Of a stretch of 64,000 nucleotides of DNA, positions 16,879 through 24,458 are shown in pieces; position 1 is the stretch's first letter, and each line of letters begins with the position of its first letter. Where the stretch lies: positions 496,001-560,000 of the forward strand of contig JBMNJJ010000002.1 in the NCBI GenBank assembly GCA_050951605.1, written 5' to 3'. Source of the DNA: DUTS01 sp050951605. GTDB taxonomy: Bacteria > Bacillota > Peptococcia > DRI-13 > DTU073. The translations under genes were made by a program, and so were the position numbers. The notes under the pieces were generated by a model, which was given only the letters and a program-made list of their open reading frames with translations, was not told the origin of the DNA and searched no databases.

Positions 16879-17544
16879 TTAAAAAGAAGAAGGGAGTCGA
16901 GGGAATTTTTGGTAAAGCAACTGCGGACTGCTGAGGTCTTGTGGTGATATTTCTATGAGCTGTATTCCTTCATGATGAGTTAGTAAGTTTAAACTAAATG
17001 AACGTCGATAATAAAGAGGTGTTAGGAGTATAGCAAGTTTTCTCTTTGGTAAAAAGTAATCGAGCTTGATACTGCGAAAGGAGTAGTTTTTAATTATTTT
17101 TTCTTGCGGATAAAGAGCTGTAATAAATTTATCTAAGTTGATTTTAACTTCCGATTTTTTAGAGGAAGTATTTATTTTGGTGAGGGGATGAATAGTTGAT
17201 ACTTCACTAATGTTAGTTTGAGGTTGTTTTTTAGGTTGATTATGAAAAATAGGCAAGGCAAAGATTGCTTCTAATGTTGGTTCAAGATTACCAAAACATT
17301 TTTGTAATTTAGGAGGGGGCAATTTTTGGGCAATTAACTGTCTATAGATTTGTTCGAGGGGTAATTCATTTCTTTGCAGTAGTTGCTTGAGGAGAAGGTT
17401 TGTTTTGTTTATGAGGGTTTCTGCTTGGGGGAGATGTTTATTAAAATCTTCTTTTTCTAATTGGCTCATTTGGATAATGATTTGAATAAGGTTATCTATA
17501 TTGCCAAGAATGTTTTTTTCAATTTCCGTGGTGTTTATTGACAT
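16879..17544 (-). CDS. Hypothetical protein with a C-terminal VSR/DUF559-like segment
   Basis: A 221-residue protein that I do not recognise, on the strand opposite to its neighbours. Residues 1-75 look helical and Leu/Gln-rich, possibly coiled coil. A Ser/Lys/Pro-rich linker follows. The last 80 residues (LDYFLPKRKLAILLTP, then GIQLIEISPQDL) have the strand-helix rhythm of very-short-patch-repair/DUF559 PD-(D/E)XK nucleases. The usual acidic catalytic residues after LAI are replaced by Leu and Thr, so if related it is probably inactive. It converges on the FtsA-like gene 11 bases away, and its start is followed by divergent tRNAs. Confidence 0.6.
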   Translation of the reverse strand: MSINTTEIEKNILGNIDNLIQIIIQMSQLEKEDFNKHLPQAETLINKTNLLLKQLLQRNELPLEQIYRQLIAQKLPPPKLQKCFGNLEPTLEAIFALPIFHNQPKKQPQTNISEVSTIHPLTKINTSSKKSEVKINLDKFITALYPQEKIIKNYSFRSIKLDYFLPKRKLAILLTPLYYRRSFSLNLLTHHEGIQLIEISPQDLSSPQLLYQKFPRLPSSF

Positions 17545-17639
17545 TTTATCACTCCCATAAAAAAGATATATCTAGTAAATCTTTATGTATAAGCATAAAA
17601 AAATAGACGTAGTTTTCGTGAAAAAACAATTAAAACCAC

Positions 17640-17668
17640 TTGACCTAAGTAAAGATATTTGTTAATAT
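17640..17668 (+). promoter_or_regulatory. Probable promoter of the seven-tRNA array
   Basis: TTGACC (17640-17645), 17 bases, TAATAT (17663-17668), then 20 bases to tRNA-Pro. Confidence 0.5.
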
Positions 17669-17688
17669 ATAATTCGTCACGTTAAGAG

Positions 17689-17765
17689 CGGGGTATAGCG
17701 CAGTTTGGTAGCGCACCTGGTTTGGGACCAGGGTGTCGGGGGTTCAAATCCCTCTACCCCGACCA
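17689..17765 (+). tRNA. tRNA-Pro (anticodon TGG), CCA encoded
   Basis: The acceptor CGGGGTA/TACCCCG is fully paired. The anticodon loop is TTTGGGA between CCTGG and CCAGG, and the T loop is TTCAAAT. It is the first member of a seven-gene tRNA array. Confidence 0.95.
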
Positions 17766-17784
17766 AAAATAGATTGCTGAATCT

Positions 17785-17859
17785 GGCCCGGTGGTCAAGT
17801 GGTTAAGACACGGCCCTTTCAAGGCTGCGACACGGGTTCAACTCCCGTCCGGGTCACCA
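17785..17859 (+). tRNA. tRNA-Glu (anticodon TTC), CCA encoded
   Basis: The acceptor GGCCCGG pairs with CCGGGTC with one G-U pair. The anticodon loop is CTTTCAA and the T loop TTCAACT. 75 bases. Confidence 0.94.
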
Positions 17860-17879
17860 GTTTTTATTAGTATTGTTGT

Positions 17880-17955
17880 GGAGCTGTGGTGTAGTGGTTA
17901 ACATGCCTGCCTGTCACGCAGGAGATCGCGAGTTCGACTCTCGTCAGCTCCGCCA
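17880..17955 (+). tRNA. tRNA-Asp (anticodon GTC), CCA encoded
   Basis: The acceptor GGAGCTG/CAGCTCC is fully paired, with discriminator G. The anticodon stem is CCTGC/GCAGG with loop CTGTCAC. 76 bases. Confidence 0.95.
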
Positions 17956-17962
17956 TATATAT

Positions 17963-18038
17963 GCCGACGTAGCTCAATTGGCAGAGCAGCTGACTTGTAA
18001 TCAGCAGGTTGCGGGTTCGAGTCCCATCGTCGGCTCCA
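17963..18038 (+). tRNA. tRNA-Thr (anticodon TGT), CCA encoded
   Basis: The acceptor GCCGACG/CGTCGGC is fully paired. The anticodon stem is GCTGA/TCAGC with loop CTTGTAA. 76 bases. Confidence 0.95.
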
Positions 18039-18046
18039 AAAATTCT

Positions 18047-18132
<86 letters not shown>

Positions 18133-18149
18133 TTTGTATTTATTGATGT

Positions 18150-18225
18150 TGGGGCGTAGCCAAGTTGGTAAGGCAACGGACTTTGACTCCGTGATTCGTA
18201 GGTTCGAGTCCTGCCGCCCCAGCCA
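18150..18225 (+). tRNA. tRNA-Gln (anticodon TTG), CCA encoded
   Basis: The acceptor TGGGGCG/CGCCCCA is fully paired. The anticodon stem is ACGGA/TCCGT with loop CTTTGAC. 76 bases. Confidence 0.95.
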
Positions 18226-18266
18226 TTTTAATTTAATAAAGAAGAGGAAGATATATGTTCATACAA

Positions 18267-18353
18267 GCGGCTGTGGCGGAATTGGCAGACGCGCTAGATT
18301 CAGGTTCTAGTGCCCAGAAGGGCATGGAGGTTCAAGTCCTCTCAGCCGCACCA
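18267..18353 (+). tRNA. tRNA-Leu (anticodon CAG), CCA encoded
   Basis: The acceptor GCGGCTG/CAGCCGC is fully paired. The anticodon stem is CTAGA/TCTAG with loop TTCAGGT, and there is a long variable arm. It is the last member of the array. Confidence 0.95.
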
Positions 18354-18361
18354 CTTTAACG

Positions 18362-18385
18362 AAAAGGCTTTGCAGCCTTTTTTTA
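18362..18385 (+). terminator. Terminator of the tRNA array
   Basis: A short stem AAAAGGCT/AGCCTTTT with a four-base loop and a T run, directly after tRNA-Leu. Confidence 0.85.
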
Positions 18386-18487
18386 TTTCTTAAAATGGGC
18401 GAAAAAATTAGCATAAATAAAATAGGCTAATTTTACGTTAATTAGGGGAAAATATTGATTGTGACTTTAAAAAATTTACCAAAAAGA

Positions 18488-18516
18488 TTGACAAAAACAA
18501 GAAAGACAAGTATTTT
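18488..18516 (+). promoter_or_regulatory. Possible promoter of the rubrerythrin gene
   Basis: TTGACA (18488-18493), 17 bases, TATTTT (18511-18516). The transcript would begin almost at the ribosome site (18524-18529), which is unusually tight, so this assignment is tentative. Confidence 0.35.
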
Positions 18517-18538
18517 AATAAAAAGGAGGTTTTACAAT

Positions 18539-19075
18539 ATGAAAAACTTAAAAGGAACAAAAACTGAAAAAAATTTACAAGAAGCATTTGCGGGAGAATC
18601 TCAAGCTAGAAATAAGTATACTTATTTTGCCTCTGTAGCCAAAAAAGAAGGGTATGAACAAATAGCGGCATTTTTTCAGGAAACAGCAGATAATGAAAAA
18701 GAGCATGCTAAATTACATTTTAAAAAGTTAATGGGGATTGGAACAACAATAGAAAATTTGCAGGCTGCTGCTGGTGGTGAAAACGAAGAATGGACAGAGA
18801 TGTATCCGCGTATGGCCAAAGAAGCCAGAGAAGAAGGCTTTGAGGATATTGCTCGCCTGTTTGAAGGAATAGCTGAAATTGAAAAACATCATGAACATCG
18901 TTATAAGGCTTTGTTGAAAAATATTGAGGAAGGTTCAGTATTTCAAAAAGAAGGTAAGGTTTATTGGAAGTGTCGGAATTGTGGTTACATACATGAGGCG
19001 GATGTAGCTCCGAAAGTATGTCCGGTTTGTGCTCATCCCCAAGCATATTTTGAAGTTGAGGGTGAAAATTATTAA
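18539..19075 (+). CDS. rbr: Rubrerythrin
   Basis: A non-haem di-iron peroxidase that protects anaerobes against hydrogen peroxide. The N-terminal ferritin-like four-helix domain has repeated iron ligands (EAFAGESQAR, ETADNEKEHAK, EIEKHHEHR). The C-terminal rubredoxin-like domain has CRNCGY near residue 149 and CPVC near 165. ATG 18539 has AAGGAGG nine bases upstream. The longer in-frame start at 18455 lies before the promoter-like sequence and adds a non-conserved leader. Single gene. Confidence 0.95.
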   Translation: MKNLKGTKTEKNLQEAFAGESQARNKYTYFASVAKKEGYEQIAAFFQETADNEKEHAKLHFKKLMGIGTTIENLQAAAGGENEEWTEMYPRMAKEAREEGFEDIARLFEGIAEIEKHHEHRYKALLKNIEEGSVFQKEGKVYWKCRNCGYIHEADVAPKVCPVCAHPQAYFEVEGENY

Positions 19076-19123
19076 GTCTAGATTATTGTTTTGGGAAATT
19101 AGATAAAAAAGTTTATTTTAGGG

Positions 19124-19152
19124 TTGCAATGACAATAGCATCTATGTTAAGA
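19124..19152 (+). promoter_or_regulatory. Possible promoter of the trpB2 gene
   Basis: TTGCAA (19124-19129), 17 bases, TTAAGA (19147-19152). The -10 is poor, so confidence is low. Confidence 0.3.
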
Positions 19153-19201
19153 TATGACATATTTACAAATAATTTATTTAGATGAGAGGAGAGAGTTAGA
19201 G

Positions 19202-20563
19202 ATGAGTAGAGTTGAGCTGACCAAAATTATTTTACCGGAGGAGAAGATCCCGAAGTATTGGTATAATGTGCAGGCCGATATGCCGAATCTGCCGGCACCG
19301 GGATTGCATCCCCAGACGAAAAAACCTCTTACGCCTGATGATTTAACACCTATTTTTCCGTTAACTTTAATTGAGCAGGAGGTATCTACGGAAAGATATA
19401 TTGAGATTCCTCAAGCAGTAAGGGAGATTTATAAACAATGGAGACCATCTCCTTTGTTTAGGGCTAGACGGTTAGAAAAGGCTTTGGATACTCCTTGCCG
19501 TATTTATTATAAATATGAAGGGGTAAGTCCGGTAGGTAGTCATAAGTTAAACAGTGCGATTCCGCAAGTCTATTTTAATAAAATGGCCGGTATTAAAAAG
19601 TTGACTACAGAAACTGGTGCCGGACAGTGGGGAACCGCTCTTTCTTTGGCCAGTAAAATGTTTGGTTTAGAATGTGTTGTTTATATGGTGCGAATAAGTT
19701 TTCAGCAAAAACCTTATCGGCGTGTGTTTATGAAAACTTATGGTGCGGAATGTATTCCCAGCCCTAGTGAAAGGACGGAGATTGGTCGGAAAATATTGCG
19801 CGAATATCCTGATACTCCGGGGACACTGGGTATTGCCATTAGTGAAGCAATTGAAGAGGCTGTGCAGTGTACGGATACTAATTATGCTTTAGGTAGTGTT
19901 CTTAATCATGTTTGTCTGCATCAATCGATTATTGGACAAGAGGTAAAGCTACAATTAGAAATGGTTGATGACTATCCTGATGTGGTGATTGGTTGTTGTG
20001 GTGGCGGCAGTAATTTTGCTGGAATTGCTTTCCCTTTCATTCCAGATAAATTAAAGGGTAAAAATGTTAGACTTGTAGCTGTAGAACCGGCGGCTTGTCC
20101 TTCGCTTACTAAAGGAAAATTTGCCTATGATTATTGTGATGTGGCGGGTTTAACACCTCTTTTAAAAATGTATACTTTAGGATCTAATTTTACTCCGGCC
20201 GGAATTCATGCCGGTGGCTTGCGTTATCATGGAGGTTCTCCTTTACTGAGTCAACTTTATCATGATGGGTTTTTAGAGGCGAAAGCGGTAAAGCAAAAAG
20301 GTGTTTTTGAAGCAGCTGTACTTTTTGCCCAAACGGAAGGAATTGTTCCTGCTCCTGAATCGGCCCATGCGATTAAAGCAGCACTTGATGAAGCTTTAGA
20401 AGGTAAAAAAGAAGGAGTGTCCAGAAGTATTGTGTTCAATTTAAGTGGGCATGGGCACTTAGACCTTACTGCTTATGAGAATTATTTTGCGGGGAAAATT
20501 AAGGATATAGTTATTTCTGAGGAAGAAATACAGGAAAACATTAAAAGATTGCCTGTAGTGTAA
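19202..20563 (+). CDS. TrpB2-type tryptophan synthase beta-like protein (TIGR01415)
   Basis: A PLP enzyme that joins indole to serine in the TrpB2 branch of the family, distinct from the TrpB1 that pairs with TrpA. The PLP lysine is Lys115 in GSHKLNSA, the ETGAGQWG substrate motif follows near 139, and the phosphate-binding CCGGGSN loop is near 264. The long N-terminal extension with LPEEKIPKYWYN is typical of TrpB2. ATG 19202 follows a GA-rich ribosome site. No trpA or other trp genes are nearby, so it may salvage indole or act on other substrates. A terminator follows. Confidence 0.92.
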   Translation: MSRVELTKIILPEEKIPKYWYNVQADMPNLPAPGLHPQTKKPLTPDDLTPIFPLTLIEQEVSTERYIEIPQAVREIYKQWRPSPLFRARRLEKALDTPCRIYYKYEGVSPVGSHKLNSAIPQVYFNKMAGIKKLTTETGAGQWGTALSLASKMFGLECVVYMVRISFQQKPYRRVFMKTYGAECIPSPSERTEIGRKILREYPDTPGTLGIAISEAIEEAVQCTDTNYALGSVLNHVCLHQSIIGQEVKLQLEMVDDYPDVVIGCCGGGSNFAGIAFPFIPDKLKGKNVRLVAVEPAACPSLTKGKFAYDYCDVAGLTPLLKMYTLGSNFTPAGIHAGGLRYHGGSPLLSQLYHDGFLEAKAVKQKGVFEAAVLFAQTEGIVPAPESAHAIKAALDEALEGKKEGVSRSIVFNLSGHGHLDLTAYENYFAGKIKDIVISEEEIQENIKRLPVV

Positions 20564-20592
20564 GGTGGCAAGGGGAAATAACCAAATTTAAG

Positions 20593-20623
20593 AAAAAGCT
20601 CTGGTTAAACTAGAGCTTTTTTG
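20593..20623 (+). terminator. Terminator after trpB2
   Basis: AAAAAGCTCT pairs with AGAGCTTTTT (20593-20602 with 20612-20621) across a nine-base loop, followed by more T residues. Confidence 0.88.
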
Positions 20624-20724
20624 GTTTTTTTGTTCTTTATAGATGATTTTTGTGCTAAAATAAATTAAGTATATAGTTTTGCTAATTTTTGTCTTTAATA
20701 AATTTATGAGAGAGGAGTTTTAGG

Positions 20725-22329
20725 ATGAATATTCAATTTTATGGTGCTGCAGGAACAGTAACCGGTTCCTGTTTTTTGGTAACAACAGAACAGCACAAGT
20801 TTTTAGTAGATTGCGGTTTGTTTCAGGGTTCAAAGGCTTTGAAGGAATTAAACTATGGTCCTTTTCCTTTTGAGCCTGCGGAAATTGATTTTATTTTATT
20901 AACGCATGCTCATATTGACCATAGTGGGTTAATTCCGAAGTTATATAAAAAAGGTTTTTGCGGCAATATTTTTACTACTAAAGCGACAACGGAGTTATGT
21001 AGTGTTGTTTTACCTGATAGTGGACATATTCAAGAGATGGAAGTTGAACGGAAAAATAGAAAGCTGGCACGTAGTGGCGAAACTTTATTAGAACCAATAT
21101 ATACAGCGGAAGATGCGAGAAAATGTATGAAGCTTTTTAGAAGTTATCATTATGAGCAACAGTTTGAAGTAGCTTCGGGAATTAAGGTAAAATTTTATGA
21201 TGCTGGTCATATTCTCGGCTCGGCGATGATTGAAGTGCTGCTCAAGGATAACGGGGTAGAAAAGAAGGTTATTTTTACGGGTGATATTGGTAATACCGAT
21301 ACGGCGATAGTTGAAGACCCTACTAAAATAAAAGAAGCAGATATTGTTGTTATGGAATCAACTTATGGTAATCGCTATCATTTAGAAACAGAAGATAGGT
21401 TGAAGTCTTTAGCCGGGGTGGTAAAACGGACGATGTTTAAAGGAGGTAATTTGGTTATTCCTAGTTTTGCTGTGGAAAGAACCCAAGACCTTGTTTATTA
21501 TCTTAAAATAATGAAAGATAAAGGACAAATCCCTCCGGTAGATATATATATTGATAGTCCGATGGCTGTAGAAGCAACTAAAGTATTTATTCAAAACCCT
21601 GAATGTTTTGATGAAGAAGCTTCTATAATGATAAAAGGAAAGGGTGCAGAGACGCTTTTTACGGGGAAAGATATTCATTATGTTTTATCGACAGAGGACT
21701 CTATCGCTTTAAATAAGATTAAAGGTGGATCGATTATAATTTCAGCCAGTGGGATGGCTGATGCCGGTAGAATCAAGCATCATCTTAAGCATAATCTTTG
21801 GCGCCCGGAATCAACTGTTTTGTTTGTAGGGTATCAAGCCCAAGGAACTTTAGGAAGAAGAATTTTGGATGGTGAAAAGAAAGTAAGAATTCATGGTGAG
21901 CAAATTGCTGTAAATGCTACTGTGGAAAGGATTGATGACTTTTCTTCCCATGCTGACCAAGCAGGATTGTTAGAGTGGTTGAAAGGATTTGAAAAAACTC
22001 CACAACACGTCATTTTGGTGCATGGAGAGGAAGAGGCTTTGACTACTTTACAAAGAGTAATCGAGAGTGATTTAGGGATAACAGCCCAAATTGCTGAATA
22101 TGGTATGATTTATGATGTTGTGTTAGAAGAACCGGTATTAGGGAAAGTGGAACTTCCGGCTGCTACCATAGTTGCAGCTGCTTTGGAACCTAACTTAAAG
22201 AATGCGTTTGCGATTATCGAAGAAAGTATACTTCTTCAGTCTAAACAGCAGGGCTGTGATACTAAAGTTTTGCAACGTTTATTGGCACAGCTTGCCGAGA
22301 TAGAGCGTGAACTACAGAAAGTTAGTTAA
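20725..22329 (+). CDS. Beta-CASP metallo-beta-lactamase-fold RNase-like protein
   Basis: A two-metal hydrolase of the beta-CASP group, related to CPSF73-type RNA-processing nucleases and to bacterial YSH1-like proteins. The zinc motif THAHIDHSG lies near residues 69-77, further ligands near GHILGSAM (about 167) and the DIGN aspartate (about 192), and the beta-CASP and C-terminal HVILVHGEEEAL motifs are present. The 534 residues match the family with an added C-terminal helical tail. AGAGGAG precedes ATG 20725. The substrate is not shown by the sequence; RNA is likely from the family. Confidence 0.88.
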   Translation: MNIQFYGAAGTVTGSCFLVTTEQHKFLVDCGLFQGSKALKELNYGPFPFEPAEIDFILLTHAHIDHSGLIPKLYKKGFCGNIFTTKATTELCSVVLPDSGHIQEMEVERKNRKLARSGETLLEPIYTAEDARKCMKLFRSYHYEQQFEVASGIKVKFYDAGHILGSAMIEVLLKDNGVEKKVIFTGDIGNTDTAIVEDPTKIKEADIVVMESTYGNRYHLETEDRLKSLAGVVKRTMFKGGNLVIPSFAVERTQDLVYYLKIMKDKGQIPPVDIYIDSPMAVEATKVFIQNPECFDEEASIMIKGKGAETLFTGKDIHYVLSTEDSIALNKIKGGSIIISASGMADAGRIKHHLKHNLWRPESTVLFVGYQAQGTLGRRILDGEKKVRIHGEQIAVNATVERIDDFSSHADQAGLLEWLKGFEKTPQHVILVHGEEEALTTLQRVIESDLGITAQIAEYGMIYDVVLEEPVLGKVELPAATIVAAALEPNLKNAFAIIEESILLQSKQQGCDTKVLQRLLAQLAEIERELQKVS

Positions 22330-22439
22330 AAGAGTTTAAGAATAAAATTGGAAATAAAGAAAAGTAGTAGGAATTAGCTGAACAATGTCGAAATTATTCC
22401 TTGGGTGTATTTATAAAAACCGAGGGGTAGGGAAAATTT

Positions 22440-23630
22440 ATGAAGCAGTTGAAGAAATATTTATTAGGTTTTTTGGTTCTGATAGGAGTTGTTTTTATAA
22501 CTGGTCTCTATGCTAAAATTGATGATTCTACAGAATTCAGAGAGTGTAAAAATATTAATGAAGCAGAAAAGCTCAGAGAATTATCGAAATTATTGCCCCG
22601 GGTAGAAAAAGAGGAGTTTATTGAGCAAGGGCTAAACAATGACTTAAGACCTTTAAAAAAGGAACCTGTAAAAGTGAAAGGTTTATATATGAGTGGTCAA
22701 GCTTTTAACTCTACACAACTTTTTTCTTCCTTGGTTAAACTAGTAGACGAAACAGAATTAAATGCTTTAGTAATTGATTTAAAGGATGACCTGGGTGTTC
22801 TTACTACAGATTTAGATGTACAGTTAGCGAAAGATTTAAAAATTCGTACATATAGGGGTAGGGATGCTGCAGAAAATATGAATATTTTATTGAGTAAAAA
22901 CATTTATCCTATTGCCCGAATTGTTGTTTTTAAAGATCCCTCTTTGGCTGAAAATAAGCCTGAATTAGCTTTGAGACGTCAGGATGGTACTATTTGGCGT
23001 GATCGCAAGAAGTTGGCCTGGGTAGACCCTCATCACCGGGAAGTATGGGAATATGCGGTTAATATAGCTAAAGAGGCTGCTAAAATGGGTTTTAGAGAAA
23101 TTCAGTTTGATTATGTGCGCTTTCCTAGTGATGGGAATATGCAGGATGTAGTTTACCCTTATGCTGACGGACATAAGAAAGAAGATGTAATCCATAAATT
23201 TTTACAGTTCGCGAAAAAGGAGTTGGAGCCTTATAATGTTTTTTTAGCTGCTGATGTTTTTGGTCTGACGACGATGACCCTTGATGATATGGGTATCGGG
23301 CAGAAGTTTGAAAAGATTATTACAGAAGTTGATTATGTTTGTCCAATGGTTTATCCTTCTCATTATGGACCTGGAAATTATGGTTTTGCGAATCCTAATG
23401 CGTATCCATATGAAGTAGTGCAAAAGGCACTTCTTGACGGATTGGAAAAGGTTGGAGATACACCTGTGGTGATTAGACCTTGGTTACAGGATTTTAATCT
23501 GGGGAAACCGGCTTATGGTTCTACGGAAGTGAGGGCTCAGATTAAGGCTGCGTATGATGTAGGGCTTGAGGAATGGTTTCTTTGGAATGCTAGGAATAAA
23601 TATACTGACAGTGCTTTGTTAAGAAATTAA
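22440..23630 (+). CDS. Putative glycoside hydrolase, DUF4015 family, membrane-anchored
   Basis: An N-terminal signal anchor (residues 5-24), then a charged linker and a TIM-barrel-like DUF4015 domain. Conserved stretches include NALVIDLKDDLG near 107-118, EIQFDYVRFPSDG near 220-232 (barrel acidic residues) and VDYVCPMVYPSHYGPG near 297-312. It probably acts on an extracellular polysaccharide or the cell wall, but the substrate is unknown. It stands alone on this strand, and its last 12 bases overlap the end of a short reverse-strand ORF. Confidence 0.82.
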   Translation: MKQLKKYLLGFLVLIGVVFITGLYAKIDDSTEFRECKNINEAEKLRELSKLLPRVEKEEFIEQGLNNDLRPLKKEPVKVKGLYMSGQAFNSTQLFSSLVKLVDETELNALVIDLKDDLGVLTTDLDVQLAKDLKIRTYRGRDAAENMNILLSKNIYPIARIVVFKDPSLAENKPELALRRQDGTIWRDRKKLAWVDPHHREVWEYAVNIAKEAAKMGFREIQFDYVRFPSDGNMQDVVYPYADGHKKEDVIHKFLQFAKKELEPYNVFLAADVFGLTTMTLDDMGIGQKFEKIITEVDYVCPMVYPSHYGPGNYGFANPNAYPYEVVQKALLDGLEKVGDTPVVIRPWLQDFNLGKPAYGSTEVRAQIKAAYDVGLEEWFLWNARNKYTDSALLRN

Positions 23631-23786
23631 GCATTGACGATGTAAAGGTAAAGTCCATAATTTGTTAGTTTGGTATTCAATAATATTAATGGGGTGATTT
23701 TTATAGATTAATTTTCCACATTTGAGACAATATTCATTTTTACTGGCTAGTGCTTTGATAGCTTTTGGTGGTTGTTTGTAGACCAT
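23619..23786 (-). CDS. Short zinc-ribbon-like ORF, probably the tail of the broken gene upstream
   Basis: A 55-residue reading frame with a CxxC pair (EYCLKCGK, residues 18-25) and a late HRQC near the end, the spacing of a treble-clef or ribbon zinc site. It lies in the same frame as, and 24 bases after, the stop of the reverse-strand hypothetical gene. The bases between also read as plausible protein (NRLEKLAK). No clear ribosome site precedes ATG 23786. I think it is the C-terminal domain of that gene, split by an in-frame TAA at 23811-23813. A separate small gene is also possible. Confidence 0.45.
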   Translation of the reverse strand: MVYKQPPKAIKALASKNEYCLKCGKLIYKNHPINIIEYQTNKLWTLPLHRQCLIS

Positions 23787-23810
23787 TTTTGCCAACTTTT
23801 CCAGCCGGTT

Positions 23811-24267
23811 TTACAGAGAGTAGGCTCTGTTTTTAAAGTCAGCCATAACCCATTTAAAAAGACGGTGAAAACCGAAAGCATAACGAGCATGGATGATAAA
23901 GTTTGTTGGAAGCCCTAGCTTTATTACATAATGGTTAAATGATGTTTCGACTTTGTTTTGTAAGAGGACCTTCGATTTTTGTGTTTTCCCAATGATAACC
24001 TTGTACGGAAAGCCATTTTCGCAGTTGATCAAAGATATAACCTCGACAGAGATAAATAGTTTCATTTTTACTGATTCGCAGTTGTTGAAAAGCTTTTTCA
24101 ACAATAGTAATTACATAGTCTTGATATTTCTTTTCTGCAAAAGAGGTATTTTGAAAATAGTGTATAGGAATAAGGTTAAAGAGATATTCTTGAGTTTCTT
24201 TTTTAAAGATACCTATTCCTGTTCCTCCAATGAGACTTCCACTTCCGGCATCATCTATTTCAATCAT
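23811..24267 (-). pseudogene. Conserved-looking hypothetical gene, frameshifted near 23961
   Basis: On the reverse strand, ATG 24267 (GAGGTG upstream) begins with IEIDDAGSGSLIGGTGIGIF, a strand-loop-strand rich in Gly and Asp reminiscent of the first strands of an RNase H-like fold. The frame ends early at 23935, but skipping one base near 23961 leads into QNKVETSFNHYVIKLGLP and continues to TAA at 23811. The repaired protein has 151 residues, or about 215 if that TAA is also an error and the zinc-ribbon piece behind it belongs to it. I recall similar proteins in Clostridia without function. A + strand ORF over the same bases is a shadow. Confidence 0.6.
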
Positions 24268-24387
24268 TAATTAATAACACCTCGTATTTTAGTAGTTTAG
24301 AAAAAGTAAAAAGTATTTTTATTATTTCATTTATAATAGATTAATATTAATAAGTAGGTTTTAAAGAAGAGAGTTACAAAGAATACA

Positions 24388-24437
24388 ATGAGCAACTTCC
24401 GAACTAGTAATTTAAGTCCAAATCGGCTGCTGCTCAT
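24388..24437 (+). other. Hairpin in the fakA leader
   Basis: ATGAGCA (24388-24394) pairs with TGCTCAT (24431-24437), and an inner CCGA (24399-24402) with TCGG (24423-24426). It lies just before the fakA ribosome site and has no T run, so it is not a terminator. It may be a leader structure or chance. Confidence 0.35.
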
Positions 24438-24458
24438 AATATACAAGGAGGCAAAACA

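Noticed and set aside
19202..20563. Classical TrpB (TrpB1)
   Set aside because: The long N-terminal extension and the motif spacing fit TrpB2, and no trpA is adjacent.
23953..24270. A + strand 105-residue ORF
   Set aside because: It is antisense to the repaired reverse-strand gene, which has a better ribosome site and protein-like composition.
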